Source: an uncultured SAR86 cluster bacterium
GTDB lineage: Bacteria > Pseudomonadota > Gammaproteobacteria > Magnimaribacterales > D2472
Assembly: GCA_902511575.1 (NCBI GenBank)
Contig: CABXFU010000004.1
Coordinates: 1-64,000, forward strand
Length of the DNA stretch: 64,000 bases
Reading direction: 5' to 3'
A model generated the notes under the pieces. That model saw nothing but the letters and a program-made list of their open reading frames with translations. It did not search any database and was not told the DNA's origin. Shown here piece after piece: positions 1-10,155 of this stretch. The translations under genes and the position numbers were made by a program. The number at the start of each line of letters is the position of its first letter. Position 1 is the stretch's first letter.

Positions 1-57
1 GAAGAGACACAAACAGAAGAGTCTGAAGAAGAGTCTTCAGATGATGAGAAAAAATAG
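1..57 (+). CDS. rpsP: 30S ribosomal protein S16, C-terminal end only (truncated by window edge)
   Basis: Frame 1 from base 1 reads EETQTEESEEESSDDEKK*, directly upstream of rimM-trmD-rplS, the canonical rpsP operon order. Only an acidic tail is visible, so identity rests on synteny. Confidence 0.7.
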   Translation, partial: EETQTEESEEESSDDEKK

Positions 58-580
58 TTCAGTCGATCTTTCACTTTTTCTCCTAATTGCCAAAATAGGC
101 AAGACAAGAGGTCTCAAGGGCGAGTTTTTTCTTAGATCATTTGCTCAAAACCCAGAGGCGCTATTTTCTTTTAAGAAATTCTATGCTCTTTCATCATCTA
201 AAATGCAAGAAGTGCAGTTTGAATTCATGAAACAAAATAATGCAAATATTGTTGCAAAACTTAAATCTATTAATGATATTGATGAGATCAAGGCGTTTGG
301 TCAAAAAGACATATTTATACTGAAATCAGAGCTACCTGAATTAGAAGTTAACGAAGCTTATTGGTTTGAGTTAGAGGGTATGCAAATTATAAACCTTGAA
401 GGATGCCATCTTGGTCAAGTCCAGGAAGTGAATAATTTTGGAGCTAGCGATGTGCTAGCGGTCAAACCCAATAACAAACAAAAGAAAAATATTTTAATCC
501 CATTTATTAAAAATAGAGTAATTATTTCAATTAATAAATCAGAGAATTCAATTTTAGTTGATTGGCAGGAAGATTATTAA
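41..580 (+). CDS. rimM: Ribosome maturation factor RimM
   Basis: IAKIGKTRGLKGEFFLRSF and PRC-barrel-like C-terminus; position between rpsP and trmD. Overlaps the rpsP end; ATG at 41 or 44. Confidence 0.9.
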   Translation: MMRKNSSVDLSLFLLIAKIGKTRGLKGEFFLRSFAQNPEALFSFKKFYALSSSKMQEVQFEFMKQNNANIVAKLKSINDIDEIKAFGQKDIFILKSELPELEVNEAYWFELEGMQIINLEGCHLGQVQEVNNFGASDVLAVKPNNKQKKNILIPFIKNRVIISINKSENSILVDWQEDY

Positions 581-585
581 GCCTT

Positions 586-1317
586 ATGAATATAAATATA
601 ATCACTTTATTTCCTGAAATATTTGAAGCACTAAATTATGGATTGCTTGGCCAAGCCATAAATAGAGAAGATATAAAAATTAATATTTTTAATTTACGAA
701 AACATCAAATTAATAAGCATGGTCAAGTTGATGACAAGCAATATGGTGGTGGACAGGGTATGGTGCTCATGGCAGAGCCTTTGGAGAAATCAATTAAGGA
801 TATTCCAGCTGATATCTTAGGCAAGGTAATTAACCTTTCTCCTCAGGGCAACCTTTTAAATCATGATAAATCAAAAGAGCTTTCCTCACTTGAAAGCATA
901 ACAATTATCTCAGGCAGGTATGAGGGAATTGATGAGAGATTTATTTCACAGTATGTTGATGAGGAAATTTCAATTGGTGACTTTGTTCTAAGTGGAGGAG
1001 AATTTGCTGCATTGAGCCTTATAGACTCATTATCAAGGTTTATTCCAGGAGTCATTGGTAATAAAAGATCCGTTGACCTTGATTCATTAAGTCAAGGTTT
1101 TTTAAAGGGGCCTGTGTTTACAAGACCAGAAAATTTTAACTCTGAGTCAGTACCAGAGGTATTATTGTCAGGAGATCATAAAAAAATACAAGAATGGAAA
1201 GACAATCAAGCTTTAATAAGAACTTTTGAAAGAAGACCTGAATTGTTAAAAAATATAAAATTAACAAAAAAACAAAAAAAACTCTTGGAAGATTTGGCTT
1301 CTAAGCGTATCCTATAG
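586..1317 (+). CDS. trmD: tRNA (guanine37-N1)-methyltransferase
   Basis: [24 protein letters not shown]..., [25 protein letters not shown]. Start placed at ATG 586 rather than ORF-track 562. Confidence 0.96.
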   Translation: MNINIITLFPEIFEALNYGLLGQAINREDIKINIFNLRKHQINKHGQVDDKQYGGGQGMVLMAEPLEKSIKDIPADILGKVINLSPQGNLLNHDKSKELSSLESITIISGRYEGIDERFISQYVDEEISIGDFVLSGGEFAALSLIDSLSRFIPGVIGNKRSVDLDSLSQGFLKGPVFTRPENFNSESVPEVLLSGDHKKIQEWKDNQALIRTFERRPELLKNIKLTKKQKKLLEDLASKRIL

Positions 1318-1337
1318 CTCATTTTTTAGGCAAAATC

Positions 1338-1961
1338 ATGGCAGATAAAGATAACGAAAATTTAGATACAACAACAACTGAAAATGTTGATGTAAAAGAA
1401 ACTGTATCAGAGGAATCATCATCTGAAGAAGCATCTGTGGGAGCTACAGAATCCTCTGAAGTTTCGCCAGAAGAGTCAGTAGCGGAAGAAGCTCATTCAG
1501 ATGAAGACTCAGTATCAGATGCTCCTATAGAAGAAGCATCTACAACTGATGAATCCGCGGCAGATGATCAGCCTGAAGAAGCATCTGTTGCAGTAACAAC
1601 TGATGAAAGAACACCTGCACAAATCATTGAATCATTTGAGGCAGACCAATTAAAAGATGACATCCCATCATTCAGACCTGGCGACACGGTTGTAGTATCT
1701 GTAAAAGTCAGAGAAGGAGATAGAACTAGACTCCAGGCTTTTGAAGGGGTGGTTATGAATATTAAAAATGCTGGCTTAAATTCTGCATTTATAGTTAGAA
1801 AAATTTCCAGTGGTATAGGTGTTGAAAGAACTTTTCAACTTCATAGCCCAATGATTGATTCCATTTCTGTTAAAAGAAAAGGTGATGTTAGGCAAGCAAA
1901 GCTTTATTACCTCAGAGAAAGATCAGGACGATCTGCAAGAATCAAAGAAAGATTAGATTAA
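1338..1961 (+). CDS. rplS: 50S ribosomal protein L19 with long acidic N-terminal extension
   Basis: C-terminal ~115 aa ([31 protein letters not shown]...[18 protein letters not shown]) is clear L19; preceded by ~90 aa of E/S/D/A-rich sequence. Confidence 0.95.
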   Translation: MADKDNENLDTTTTENVDVKETVSEESSSEEASVGATESSEVSPEESVAEEAHSDEDSVSDAPIEEASTTDESAADDQPEEASVAVTTDERTPAQIIESFEADQLKDDIPSFRPGDTVVVSVKVREGDRTRLQAFEGVVMNIKNAGLNSAFIVRKISSGIGVERTFQLHSPMIDSISVKRKGDVRQAKLYYLRERSGRSARIKERLD

Positions 1962-1965
1962 TCTT

Positions 1966-2868
1966 ATGTCTTCTGACTTAAAAAAGGATCCATTAGTAGA
2001 TTCTTTTTTATCATCCTTGCGACTTGAGAAAGGCTTATCTGAAAATACGATAAAAGCTTATTCAAATGACTGCCAGGCTTTTAAAAAATGGTTGTTTTTA
2101 AAACAAAGATGTGACCCTATGGATTCAACTGAATCTGACATAGAAAATTATCTTAAGTATTTGAAAGGCGTCAATCTATCCAATTCTACAATTAATAGAA
2201 AACTATCATCTTTAAAACATTTTTTTAATTATTTAAGCAAAACAAAACTTTTAAAATTTAATCCTGTTGTAAATATATCAGGACCCAAGAAAAGTATGTC
2301 ACTTCCAAAATCTCTATCAATCATTGACATAAATAGCTTAATCGATGCTCCAGACTGCTCTAACTTTATCGGATTAAGGGATAGAGCTATGATTGAGCTA
2401 CTTTATGCCACAGGCGTCAGAATCAGTGAGCTGATTAATCTAGAATATAGCAATATTGATTTAAATAGATCTTTGATAAAGGTAATGGGCAAGGGCGGAA
2501 AAGAGCGAATGATTCCATTTGGAGATGATGCTCTCTCATGGCTAATTCATTACATAGAGTTCAGGCGAAAAAATAATCTATCGCTTAATTCACGAGATTT
2601 TTTTATTAGTCAACAAGGTAAGAAAATTACCCGACAGGCATTTTGGCACAGGATTAAGATTTATTTAAAAGCTTCAGGACTTTCCATGGATGTTTCTCCT
2701 CATACTCTCAGACATGCATTTGCAACACATTTATTAAATAATGGTGCAGACCTCAGATCAGTTCAAATGTTATTAGGTCATAGTGATCTATCCACAACTC
2801 AGATATATACTCACATTGCAAAACAAAGGCTAAGCGATATGGTCAAACAACATCATCCAAGAGGTTAA
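1966..2868 (+). CDS. xerD: Tyrosine recombinase XerD/XerC family (synteny favours XerD)
   Basis: SAM-like N-terminus, catalytic R...H-LRHAFATHLLNNGADLRSVQMLLGHSDLSTTQIYTH; followed by dsbC-hom-thrC as in other gammaproteobacteria. Confidence 0.88.
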   Translation: MSSDLKKDPLVDSFLSSLRLEKGLSENTIKAYSNDCQAFKKWLFLKQRCDPMDSTESDIENYLKYLKGVNLSNSTINRKLSSLKHFFNYLSKTKLLKFNPVVNISGPKKSMSLPKSLSIIDINSLIDAPDCSNFIGLRDRAMIELLYATGVRISELINLEYSNIDLNRSLIKVMGKGGKERMIPFGDDALSWLIHYIEFRRKNNLSLNSRDFFISQQGKKITRQAFWHRIKIYLKASGLSMDVSPHTLRHAFATHLLNNGADLRSVQMLLGHSDLSTTQIYTHIAKQRLSDMVKQHHPRG

Positions 2869-2874
2869 TTTTTA

Positions 2875-3585
2875 ATGAAGCGATTATTACTTATATTAAT
2901 TTTAATTTTTTCATCAGATATGAAATCTGATGAGCTTTTAATTGCATCAAAAATAAATGAAGTGCTTCCCGACGGAATGTCTGTTCAAAGCGTGAAAGAA
3001 TCTCAGATAGAAAATTTATTTATAGTTGATATTGGTGATTTACAACCTATTTATGCTTCGAAAAATGGAGAATTCTTTTTTTATGGCGAGCTATATGCTG
3101 TTAATGGAAATATGCTTCAAAACACAACAAAAGATGAGGTAAATTTAAAACGCAAAAGCATTTTAGATGAAACATTATCTGAGGATGATTTTATTAGCTT
3201 TAAATCTGAAAATGAAAAACATAGCGTTACTATTTTTACAGATGTTGATTGTGGTTACTGCAGAAAATTTCATAATGAAATTCAAGATTTTAATGATCTT
3301 GGTATAACGGTAAATTATGTTGCATTTCCAAGATCGGGATTGGATTCTGTTTCCTATAATAAAATTGTTACAGCTTGGTGCTCAAAAGATCCCAAAAGTG
3401 TTCTAACAAAAATGAAGCAAGGCCAAGATGTTCAGTTATCAATGTGCCAAAACCATCCAGTTGAAGCTCATTTTCTTCTAGGTCAAAAGATTGGCATTAC
3501 TGGTACTCCAGCTATAATTAAATCAAATGGAGAGCTGCTTCCAGGATACCTTCCTCCAGAAGAGCTATTAACTAGATTAAATTAA
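2875..3585 (+). CDS. dsbC: Thiol:disulfide interchange protein DsbC
   Basis: Signal peptide, thioredoxin-fold motif FTDVDCGYCRKFH (CGYC), ITGTPAII. Confidence 0.92.
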   Translation: MKRLLLILILIFSSDMKSDELLIASKINEVLPDGMSVQSVKESQIENLFIVDIGDLQPIYASKNGEFFFYGELYAVNGNMLQNTTKDEVNLKRKSILDETLSEDDFISFKSENEKHSVTIFTDVDCGYCRKFHNEIQDFNDLGITVNYVAFPRSGLDSVSYNKIVTAWCSKDPKSVLTKMKQGQDVQLSMCQNHPVEAHFLLGQKIGITGTPAIIKSNGELLPGYLPPEELLTRLN

Positions 3586-3586
3586 T

Positions 3587-4840
3587 ATGGCTAAATTAAA
3601 AATAGGTATTTGCGGTTGGGGAAATGTTGCAACTGGATTATATGAGCAATTAGTTAATGGAGATGAGATTTATGCTGATTGGGAAATATGCTGTATCGGT
3701 GCGCGACGTGATAACCCAAAATGCAATCCAGGCTCAACAAAAATTTTAAGAGATATTTTCGAGGTAGTTGAAGAGGATATAGATGTTCTTGTTGAATTAA
3801 TCGGTGGAGTTGAGATAGCTAAAGATTTAATTACGCGAGCGCTTAGTTCAGGCAAACATGTTGTCACTGCAAATAAAGCGGTGATTTTTGAGCATGGTGA
3901 AGAGCTAATTAATTTAGCAAAAAAAAATAATGTTGAGCTATTATTTGAATCTGCTGTTTGCGCAGGTACTCCTGCCATTAAGATGTTTTCAAATGATTTA
4001 ACCGCAAATAAAATTTCTAAAGTTGCAGGAATGCTAAATGGGACAACTAATTTTATATTAAGCAATATGGAAGAAGGGGCCTCTTATGAATCTGTTTTGC
4101 AGGAAGCTCAAGAAAAGGGATATGCTGAACCTGATCCAAGTTTAGATGTGAATGGAACTGATGCTGCGCACAAAATTGGAATTCTTGCAGCTTTAGCTTT
4201 TAATAGTGGCCTTCCTGCACCTAGTTTTTATGTTGAAGGTATAGAAGATATTCAATCTCAGGACTTTACATATGCGAATGATTTTCATTTGACCGTTAAG
4301 CATTTGGCTGTTGCTAAATTAAATGATGAAGGAATCGAATTAAGGAGCCACCCAGTGATGCTTAGCAAGGACTCAAGTTTGGCAGGATTAAAGGGTGTAA
4401 GGAATGGCATTCAATTTGATACTAACCTATTAGGAGAATTTCATGTTGCAGGTTCTGGTGCTGGACGAGAGTCAACTGCATCTGGATTAATCTCTGACAT
4501 ATTTGCGCTTTCAAGGTCGAATGGATCTTCTCCTATGCGCTATCCAGATTTTTCTAAAAAACCTAATCTGCTCAACTTTGATGATTTAGTTTTTAAATAC
4601 TATGTTTATTTAGAAGTTAAAGATGAGCCTGGTGTTTTAGCGTTAATTAGTAAAATATTTGCAGATCAAAGTATTGGTTTTGATAAGGTTATTCAAAAAG
4701 ATCAACTAGGTAATGGCAATGTTCCAGTGGTAATTTTTACTGACCCAATTGTTGAAAATGAGATGCAAACCGCCTTAAAAGATTTAAAAAATAATCCAGT
4801 TATTTTAAGCTCTAAAATTATTAGAATTGAGGACCTTTAA
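3587..4840 (+). CDS. hom: Homoserine dehydrogenase
   Basis: GICGWGNVATGLYEQL, VTANKAV, MLNGTTNFILSNM, C-terminal ACT-like region. Confidence 0.95.
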   Translation: MAKLKIGICGWGNVATGLYEQLVNGDEIYADWEICCIGARRDNPKCNPGSTKILRDIFEVVEEDIDVLVELIGGVEIAKDLITRALSSGKHVVTANKAVIFEHGEELINLAKKNNVELLFESAVCAGTPAIKMFSNDLTANKISKVAGMLNGTTNFILSNMEEGASYESVLQEAQEKGYAEPDPSLDVNGTDAAHKIGILAALAFNSGLPAPSFYVEGIEDIQSQDFTYANDFHLTVKHLAVAKLNDEGIELRSHPVMLSKDSSLAGLKGVRNGIQFDTNLLGEFHVAGSGAGRESTASGLISDIFALSRSNGSSPMRYPDFSKKPNLLNFDDLVFKYYVYLEVKDEPGVLALISKIFADQSIGFDKVIQKDQLGNGNVPVVIFTDPIVENEMQTALKDLKNNPVILSSKIIRIEDL

Positions 4841-6216
4841 TGCTTTTTCACTCAACCAGAGGTAAAGATTCTGATAAAGACTTTGCATCCATTCTCATGC
4901 AAGGTCTTGCTAAGGATGGTGGCCTCTTTATGCCTGATTATTGGCCTCAAATAGATTTAGACGAAATTAAGTCTAAGACATCATTTGTAGAGATAGCTAA
5001 ATGTGTAGTACCTTTATTTACTTCATCATCTTTCTCTTATGATGAGACGATCAGAATAGTTGAATCTACTTGGCATGATTTTGAACATCAAGATCTGATT
5101 GGCATAAGAGAATTTAATTCAGTATCAATTCTTGAGCTCTTTCATGGCCCCACTGCGGCATTTAAAGATTTTGGGCTTCAGCTTGCTGCAGCCTTTTTTA
5201 ATAAGGTCTTAGAGTCTGAAAATAAAACTGCAATTGTTCTCGGAGCAACATCTGGTGACACCGGCTCAGCAGCAATTGATGCATGCAAGAGTTATGAAAG
5301 AATTAAGAGCTTTATTATGCTTCCGAATGGCAATATGTCAGAAGTTCAACGAAGACAAATGAGTACCATCAAGTCTTCGAACGTTTTTGCTCTAAGAATT
5401 AATGGAACATTTGATGATTGCCAAGACTTGGTAAAGCTTGCTTTCAAACAGCGTGATTTTTTGAAAACCGATCAATATTTATTAGCAGTTAATTCAATAA
5501 ATTGGACTCGAATTATCGGTCAAATTTGTTATTACTTTTATGCTTATAATCAACTGCATCAAAAAGGAAATCTAAGCTTCTCCATCCCAACAGGAAATTT
5601 TGGTAACGTATTTGCTTGTTACTCTGCTCATAAAATGGGTTTGCCTATCAACAAAATTTCAGTTGCTGTAAATGATAATGATATTTTACATCGATTCTTC
5701 AGCAGTAATGATTATTCCAAAAAATTGGTTCATGAAACCATATCTCCTAGCATGGATATTAGCGTAGCTAGTAACTTTGAAAGGCTGGTATATGACTTCT
5801 TCTTGAACAGGGACTCATCTAAATGTGCAAAAATGTTTGATAACTTTCCAATTAAACCTATAGAGCTAGATGTTGAAACTTGGCAAAGGAAAGATAGTCT
5901 TTTCTCATCCAGCAAAGTTGATGATTTGGAAACTACAAAAACTATTCAAGAAATATATCAGGTAAATGGTTATATCTTAGATCCACATACTGCCGTTGCA
6001 GCTGTTGAGGCTATTAAGAAAAGCGATTCAAGCAATCATTTTGTTGTTCTATCTACTGCTCATCCAGCAAAGTTCCCAAAAGTGTACGAAGAATTAAACA
6101 TAGAAATAAATTCACTGCCTGCTGCATTAAGTGGTCTCTTTAAAAAAGAAGAGCATTTGCATTCTTTTGATTCGGACTATAATCAAGTTACTGATTTTAT
6201 TAAACTTAATAATTAA
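4840..6216 (+). CDS. thrC: Threonine synthase
   Basis: MLFHSTRG..., FHGPTAAFKDFGLQL PLP-lysine motif, LGATSGDTGSAAI; follows hom. Confidence 0.95.
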   Translation: MLFHSTRGKDSDKDFASILMQGLAKDGGLFMPDYWPQIDLDEIKSKTSFVEIAKCVVPLFTSSSFSYDETIRIVESTWHDFEHQDLIGIREFNSVSILELFHGPTAAFKDFGLQLAAAFFNKVLESENKTAIVLGATSGDTGSAAIDACKSYERIKSFIMLPNGNMSEVQRRQMSTIKSSNVFALRINGTFDDCQDLVKLAFKQRDFLKTDQYLLAVNSINWTRIIGQICYYFYAYNQLHQKGNLSFSIPTGNFGNVFACYSAHKMGLPINKISVAVNDNDILHRFFSSNDYSKKLVHETISPSMDISVASNFERLVYDFFLNRDSSKCAKMFDNFPIKPIELDVETWQRKDSLFSSSKVDDLETTKTIQEIYQVNGYILDPHTAVAAVEAIKKSDSSNHFVVLSTAHPAKFPKVYEELNIEINSLPAALSGLFKKEEHLHSFDSDYNQVTDFIKLNN

Positions 6217-6225
6217 ATATTTTTT

Positions 6226-6804
6226 ATGAACACTCCAAAGATAGTCCAAGCATCAATTATTGATTTGCACAAAGTGAAGGGAGTTTTAACGCTTGGCTTT
6301 GCCTCTGATGCGCTATTGAGATGGGTTTTTCCTGATGCATCTTCATATCTGAAGAGTTTTGCTATTTGGATGGAAGAATTTTCAAAAATTTCTTTTGATA
6401 ACAATATTGTTTACTCAGAAGAGAATTTTTATGGATCTGCTCTATGGCATCCTCCTGGGGTTGAGTTCGATAATTCAGCGTTAGAGCCAACTTTTGACTC
6501 TATTCCGTTAGATCGGATCGAGGTAGTTATAAAGTTTTTTGAAGAATTTGAAAAATATCACCCTGAAGATGCATGGTACTTGCCATTCATTGCTGTTGAC
6601 CCAGCTCAACAAAGAAAAGGTATAGGATCCTTTTTACTAAAAGAGGCTTTGAAGATGATTGATGAGAGAGGGGACAGGGCTTACCTGGAAGCATCTAATG
6701 AGCAGAATAAAGCTTTGTATGAAAGGCATGGATTTGTAGAAATTGGTAGAGTGCAATTTGAAGACTCACCTCCTGCTTTTCCTATGATTAGAGAAGCGCA
6801 ATAA
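6226..6804 (+). CDS. GNAT-family N-acetyltransferase
   Basis: IAVDPAQQRKGIGSFLLKEALKMIDERGDRAYLEASNEQNKALYERHGFVEIG, GNAT acetyl-CoA motif. Confidence 0.88.
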   Translation: MNTPKIVQASIIDLHKVKGVLTLGFASDALLRWVFPDASSYLKSFAIWMEEFSKISFDNNIVYSEENFYGSALWHPPGVEFDNSALEPTFDSIPLDRIEVVIKFFEEFEKYHPEDAWYLPFIAVDPAQQRKGIGSFLLKEALKMIDERGDRAYLEASNEQNKALYERHGFVEIGRVQFEDSPPAFPMIREAQ

Positions 6805-6844
6805 ATTTATTGTTAATTCTCTAAAATAATTTTTTTAAGTAAGC

Positions 6845-6888
6845 ATATCTTTATCTCATTAGCTATTTCATAGACTCGATAAAGATAT
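6845..6888 (+). promoter_or_regulatory. Inverted repeat (11-bp perfect arms) in prfB 5' leader
   Basis: ATATCTTTATC (6845-6855) ... GATAAAGATAT (6878-6888), 22-nt spacer that itself contains CTAT-ttc-ATAG; ends 14 nt before the prfB ATG. Confidence 0.55.
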
Positions 6889-6902
6889 TAAAATGCAACT
6901 CT

Positions 6903-7998
6903 ATGGAAATAGGTGAAATAAAATCAATCCTTAATGATCTCAGAGATCGCATGAATGATCTCCGGGGGCATCTTTGACGTTGCTCAAAAACAAAGTTCTT
7001 TAGAAGATATTCATTCAAAACTGTCTGACGAGTCAACTTGGTCTAATTTAGAGCTATCGCAGTCTCTTAATAAAGAAAAAGCAGATCTAGAAAAATTTTT
7101 AGATCTTTTTTTGTCAGTTGATGAAGCAATCAGCGATAGTCTCGATTTTCTAGATATTGCAATAGAAGAATCAGATGACGCATCTATAAATGAAATTAAT
7201 GAGGAGGCCCAAGCTCTTATTTCAAGTGTAGAAGACCTAGAATTTAATAGAATGTTTTCTAACAAAATGGATCCTAACTCAGCGTTTATTGATATCCAAT
7301 CTGGTTCAGGTGGAACCGAGGCTCAAGATTGGGCTGACATGCTTCTTAGAATGTATACAAGATGGGCTGAAAAACATGAATTTTCTGTTTCTGTAATTGA
7401 GCATTCTCCTGGAGAAGTTGCTGGAATAAAATCAGCCTCGTTATTGATTAAAGGGAGTTATGCGTATGGGTGGCTCAGAACAGAAACAGGAGTCCATAGA
7501 TTGGTAAGGAAATCACCATTTGATTCTGGCAGCAGAAGACACACATCCTTTGCATCAGTGTTTATTTCTCCAGAAATTGACGAATCAATTGAGGTTGAAT
7601 TGAACCCTGCTGATGTTCGAATAGATACTTACAGAGCTTCTGGAGCTGGTGGCCAACATGTCAACAAAACAGATTCAGCAGTACGTTTAACCCATGCTCC
7701 CACAGGGACGGTTGTTCAGTGTCAGAATGATCGATCTCAACATAAAAATAAAGATAATGCTTTTAAGCAGCTTAAATCAAAACTTTATGAGCTAGAATTG
7801 CAAAAGCAGAAAGATGAACAACAGGTATTGGAAGACAGTAAGTCTGATATTGGTTGGGGAAGCCAAATTCGTTCATACGTTTTAGATCAATCTCGTATTA
7901 AAGACTTAAGAACCAACCTTGAAAGTGGTAATATCTCTTCAATCCTAGATGGAGATATAGATATATTTATTAAAGCTAGTCTAACCCAGGGAGTATAA
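6903..7998 (+). CDS. prfB: Peptide chain release factor 2 (RF2), programmed +1 frameshift at 6972-6978
   Basis: Zero frame MEIGEIKSILNDLRDRMNDLRGHL then in-frame TGA (6975-6977) in CTCCGGGGGCATCTTTGAC; +1 frame continues DVAQKQSSLEDI...GGQHVNKTDSAVRLTH. Confidence 0.96.
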
Positions 7999-9489
7999 AT
8001 GAGTGATTCAAATATTGGCGGCGAAGCTTCTATCTTAGAAGAAAGAAGAAGAAAGCTTGAGGAGCTTAGAGAGCACAATATAGCTTATGTAAATAATTAC
8101 ACTCCTACTAACAAAGCTCAGGAATTGCATGATGCTCATGGACAGCTGAGCAAAGAGGAGCTTGAAAATAAAAAGATTACTAATTTATCTGTTGCTGGAA
8201 GAATAGTCCTTAAAAGGGTTATGGGTAATGCCAGTTTCGTAACAATTAGAGATGGTTCTGGTGATATTCAGGTATACATTAGTAAGAATAATATAGATCC
8301 TGAGCTATATAAAAATTTTAAATCTTGGGACCTTGGAGATATTATCGGCATAACTGGCAATTTATTTAAAACGAAAACAGAAGAGCTAACAATTGAGGCC
8401 CATTCAATTATTCTAATCACCAAATCGCTTAGACCAATGCCAGAAAAGCATAAAGGCTTAGCTGATATTGAAATTAAATATCGACAAAGATATTTAGATT
8501 TAATGAGTAGCCCTGAATCCAGGGAGATTTTTATTAAGCGCTCTAAAATTGTTTCATCCATAAGATCTTCAATGCTGGAAGATGGTTTTCTTGAGGTAGA
8601 AACACCTATGATGCACTCCATACCTGGAGGAGCTGTTGCTAAGCCTTTCATCACAAAACACAACGCTCTTGATAGAGAGCTTTTTTTACGGATTGCTCCT
8701 GAACTTCATCTTAAAAGGTTGCTGGTTGGTGGTTTTGATAAGGTATTTGAGATTAATAGAAGCTTCAGAAATGAAGGCCTATCAACGAGACATAATCCTG
8801 AATTTACGATGCTAGAGTTTTATGCCGCTTTTGCTACATTTAATGGAACTATAGACTTTGCTGAGAAAATTATTAAGTCAGCATCAGAGGCAGTAGGAAA
8901 TAATAGTAAAATTGAATGGGATGGTGACAAAATAGACCTCTCAAATTTTTCTACTAAAACTCTTAATGATTTAGTAATAGAGCATAACTCTGATCTATGC
9001 GCTGACGATTTAATGAATTTAGATAAGCTTAGGAGTTACTCTAAATCAATCAAAATGCCCTATAAGGATTCATGGGGTGTGGGGAAAGTTTTGTTAGAAA
9101 TTTTTGAAAAATCAGTTGAAGCCAATCTTATTCAGCCAACTTTCGTTACAGAGTATCCTGTAGAGGTTTCACCCTTGTCTAGAAGAAATAATGAAAATCC
9201 ATCAATTGCTGACAGATTTGAGTTATTTATTGGTGGCAAAGAAATTGCCAATGGTTTCTGTGAGCTAAATGATCCTGATGACCAGGCGGAAAGATTCAAG
9301 GAGCAGGTTAAAGCAAAAGCAGATGGTGATGATGAGGCTATGGGCTATGACGAAGACTATATTACTGCTTTGGAGCATGGCATGCCTCCTGCGGTAGGGG
9401 TTGGTGTTGGGGTAGACAGATTAGTTATGATGCTAACAAATCAAAGCTCTATAAGAGATGTGATTTTATTTCCTCAATTAAAGTCTTAA
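7999..9489 (+). CDS. lysS: Lysyl-tRNA synthetase (class II)
   Basis: EERRRKLEELREHNI..., FEINRSFRNEGLSTRHNPEFTMLEFY, GVGVGVDRLVMMLT; prfB-lysS order. Confidence 0.97.
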   Translation: MSDSNIGGEASILEERRRKLEELREHNIAYVNNYTPTNKAQELHDAHGQLSKEELENKKITNLSVAGRIVLKRVMGNASFVTIRDGSGDIQVYISKNNIDPELYKNFKSWDLGDIIGITGNLFKTKTEELTIEAHSIILITKSLRPMPEKHKGLADIEIKYRQRYLDLMSSPESREIFIKRSKIVSSIRSSMLEDGFLEVETPMMHSIPGGAVAKPFITKHNALDRELFLRIAPELHLKRLLVGGFDKVFEINRSFRNEGLSTRHNPEFTMLEFYAAFATFNGTIDFAEKIIKSASEAVGNNSKIEWDGDKIDLSNFSTKTLNDLVIEHNSDLCADDLMNLDKLRSYSKSIKMPYKDSWGVGKVLLEIFEKSVEANLIQPTFVTEYPVEVSPLSRRNNENPSIADRFELFIGGKEIANGFCELNDPDDQAERFKEQVKAKADGDDEAMGYDEDYITALEHGMPPAVGVGVGVDRLVMMLTNQSSIRDVILFPQLKS

Positions 9490-9499
9490 CCTATCAATT

Positions 9500-10150
9500 A
9501 TGTATCTCACTTTACTCATTACCGTTGGAGTGCCTTTATTTATTGTCTTTGCAATAATTTATTCAGATAGATTTAGAGAGCCTACTGACTTAGCTATCAA
9601 AACTTTCTTTGCGGGAGTCATCATATGTTTTCCAGCCGCAGAGTTAAATCATCTACTGATTCCATCCTATGAATATTCATATCGTGCTGGATTTACAGAA
9701 GAAATGTTAAAGTTTTTGGTGCTATATTTTTATATCAGACCTAAAAGTGCATTTAATGAGCCCATGGATGCAATTGTTTATGGTGTGTTAGTTTCGCTAG
9801 GTTTTGCAACTTTTGAAAATATTACATATGTGTATCAAGGAAATTTTGAAGTTGATTCTTTTTCTTTAGCAATTACGAGAGCGGTAAGCGCAATCCCATT
9901 GCATGCAACGTGCGGCATTATTATGGGTTATTTTTTTGGTTTATATGCCTTTACTCACTCCAAGCAATTTTTAATTAAAAGCATAATCTTTCCAATAGGA
10001 ATTCATGCAATTTATAACTTTTTAACAAGCTATGATTTCTTCTTTCTGTATTTTTTAGTTGCTGTAATGATCTATGCAAGAGGTCTTCATACAGAGCTTT
10101 CCGAGCTTCAATCAAAGAAAGCAAGAGAGGACGAAACCAAGGTAATTTGA
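9500..10150 (+). CDS. PrsW-family intramembrane metalloprotease
   Basis: Multi-TM protein with EEMLKFLVLYFY, EPMDAIVYGVLVSLGFATFENITYV, HA...GYFFGLY and IHAIYNF motifs. Confidence 0.85.
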   Translation: MYLTLLITVGVPLFIVFAIIYSDRFREPTDLAIKTFFAGVIICFPAAELNHLLIPSYEYSYRAGFTEEMLKFLVLYFYIRPKSAFNEPMDAIVYGVLVSLGFATFENITYVYQGNFEVDSFSLAITRAVSAIPLHATCGIIMGYFFGLYAFTHSKQFLIKSIIFPIGIHAIYNFLTSYDFFFLYFLVAVMIYARGLHTELSELQSKKAREDETKVI

Positions 10151-10155
10151 AGAAA

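Noticed and set aside
861-1055. Antisense ORF inside trmD; likewise 3670-4065, 7011-7265, 8268-8663, 10529-10777, 13483-13833, 43951-44427, 46203-46511, 50680-50997, 56034-56438
   Set aside because: Each overlaps a well-supported gene on the other strand, has low-complexity composition and no recognisable family.
1966-2868. Tyrosine recombinase as a mobile-element integrase
   Set aside because: Sequence and xerD-dsbC-hom-thrC synteny indicate housekeeping XerD.
6903-6977. In-frame TGA early in prfB suggesting a pseudogene
   Set aside because: It sits in the canonical RF2 +1 frameshift motif and the +1 frame is intact to the stop.
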